Assembly (NCBI GenBank): GCA_002726845.1 | Contig: PBSP01000061.1 | Coordinates: forward strand, 1 to 15,034 | Reading direction: 5' to 3' | Length of the DNA: 15,034 bases | DNA from: Methanobacteriota archaeon | GTDB taxonomy: Archaea; Thermoplasmatota; Poseidoniia; Poseidoniales; Poseidoniaceae | In this document: positions 14,148 to 15,034 of the stretch, piece by piece | Numbering within the stretch: the stretch's first letter is position 1 | Layout: each line of letters begins with the position of its first letter | The notes under the pieces: generated by a model | The model's database searches: none | Told to the model about the DNA's origin: nothing | What the model saw: only the letters and a program-made list of their open reading frames with translations | Translations under genes and position numbers: made by a program

Positions 14148-15034
14148 ATGACCGACGAAATCAGCCTTACCAACCCTGAGCGTCGGATGTTGCGAGCGAT
14201 GCTGGCATCACCTGTGGATTCTCATACGCTCGAGCAAGTAATGGATGCATGCGATTGGAGCGACCAAGCCATTGCAGTGGGCGCAGGTCAAGGACTGACC
14301 GACAAGGGTCTGGTAGAACTCACGGAACGCGTCCGTCGAACCATTCATCCCGGAAAAGAAGGTCACAATGCCATTGCGAACGGTCTGTTGGAGGAACGTC
14401 TTTGGGTGTGGATATCCTCACAAGAGAACCCTACAATGACCAAGTTGCAAGCGAAATTTCAACGTCATGAAGCGGGCCCTGGTGTGGGTTTGTTGAAGAA
14501 ACTCGGGGTCCAACTCGATTCGGGAACCTTCGTATGTGAGGATACCTCCTCTCTCAAATCTGAACTGCAAGCGAGAAATATGTTTCTTGCTTCCTTGCCC
14601 GCAGACGAACAAGATCTATCGGAGCGACTTCTCGCCCATTTCAAAGGGCGCAAGGAACTGATTGAAGTTGTGGAACACCGAAGCCGCGCTTGGTCCTTAA
14701 CCGATGCTGGGAGAGGAACTTCTGCGGACGGATTGGAAGAGCGCAAACAGATTTCTGAGATTACACCCGAACTCCTTCAGTCAGGGGAATGGAAAGACGC
14801 TGAGTTTCGTTCCTTTGATGTCACACTAGAATCCACTACACCTCGGACAGGACGTTCACACCCGATGCAAGAATTGATCGAGCGCATTCGTAGAATCTTC
14901 CTTGAGATGGGCTTTTCGGAACTCGTTGACGATTATGTACAAACTGCAGGTTGGAACATGGATGCTCTTTTCATTCCTCAAGACCATCCCGCAAGAGAGA
15001 TGCAGGATACGTTCTACCTCGAGGATCCGAAATC
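14148..15034 (+). CDS. pheS: phenylalanyl-tRNA synthetase alpha subunit (partial, runs off the right edge)
   Basis: The first 295 residues are present from ATG 14148. The N-terminal part (about 1-210) is of the winged-helix type found in archaeal and eukaryotic enzymes, not the bacterial coiled coil. The catalytic class II core begins near residue 236 with RSHPMQELIERIRRIF and MGFSEL (motif 1), then GWNMDALFIPQDHPAREMQDTFYL (268-291). The PQDHPAREMQDTF block is diagnostic of the archaeal/eukaryotic alpha chain. The subunit charges tRNA-Phe together with PheT in an alpha2beta2 complex; pheT may lie beyond the window. Motifs 2 and 3 are missing only because the sequence ends. There is a 56-base gap after the MscS gene with no strong TATA box; upstream gaattgaaac (14116-14125) has suitable spacing but is a poor match. 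Confidence 0.95.
   Translation, partial: MTDEISLTNPERRMLRAMLASPVDSHTLEQVMDACDWSDQAIAVGAGQGLTDKGLVELTERVRRTIHPGKEGHNAIANGLLEERLWVWISSQENPTMTKLQAKFQRHEAGPGVGLLKKLGVQLDSGTFVCEDTSSLKSELQARNMFLASLPADEQDLSERLLAHFKGRKELIEVVEHRSRAWSLTDAGRGTSADGLEERKQISEITPELLQSGEWKDAEFRSFDVTLESTTPRTGRSHPMQELIERIRRIFLEMGFSELVDDYVQTAGWNMDALFIPQDHPAREMQDTFYLEDPK

Overview
The window looks like chromosomal DNA from a planktonic euryarchaeon, most likely Marine Group II (Poseidoniia, Thermoplasmatota). Four things point that way. The phenylalanyl-tRNA synthetase alpha chain at the right edge is of the archaeal/eukaryotic type. Several genes have a TATA-like box about 24-30 bases before the ATG and no clear Shine-Dalgarno, as in leaderless archaeal transcripts. 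Surface proteins carry long DxDxDG (thrombospondin type 3-like) calcium repeats. Acyl-lipid genes of bacterial type sit among them. The lineage is an inference from family content; no marker search was possible. I see no tRNA, rRNA, CRISPR array, insertion sequence or phage gene. Coding density is high and no gap without a gene exceeds about 160 bases.

Layout. The left edge holds the last residues of an acidic-tailed protein, followed by a two-gene unit (145-2183) with a 4-base overlap: a polytopic membrane protein and a single-pass protein with a large domain probably outside the cell. A T9 tract ends this unit. A 585-residue TPR-type protein with His/Glu clusters follows (2317-4074), then a 56-residue membrane peptide (4129-4299). 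Next is a symmetric cassette: two paralogous N-terminally anchored proteins (4351-4833 and 6302-6847) on either side of an AmpG/PAT-like MFS permease (4926-6293).

From 6866 the genes concern the cell surface and lipids. A small EF-hand protein (minus strand) is divergent from a secreted GDSL/SGNH hydrolase (plus strand) that carries about 17 calcium repeats and a C-terminal membrane anchor. Downstream lies an Asp-box (BNR) beta-propeller lipoprotein. Convergent to it is an acyl-CoA desaturase with all its histidine boxes, which is in turn divergent from an MscS-type mechanosensitive channel. The window ends inside pheS.

The genes may cooperate as follows, by inference only. The surface hydrolase and propeller lipoprotein would process external lipid or glycan material, the desaturase would adjust acyl chains, and MscS would respond to membrane tension. 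The two divergent promoter regions could coordinate calcium-linked and membrane-linked pairs. The most unusual items are the paralog-permease-paralog cassette, the TPR protein with a possible metal site, and short inverted repeats centred on several TATA-like boxes.
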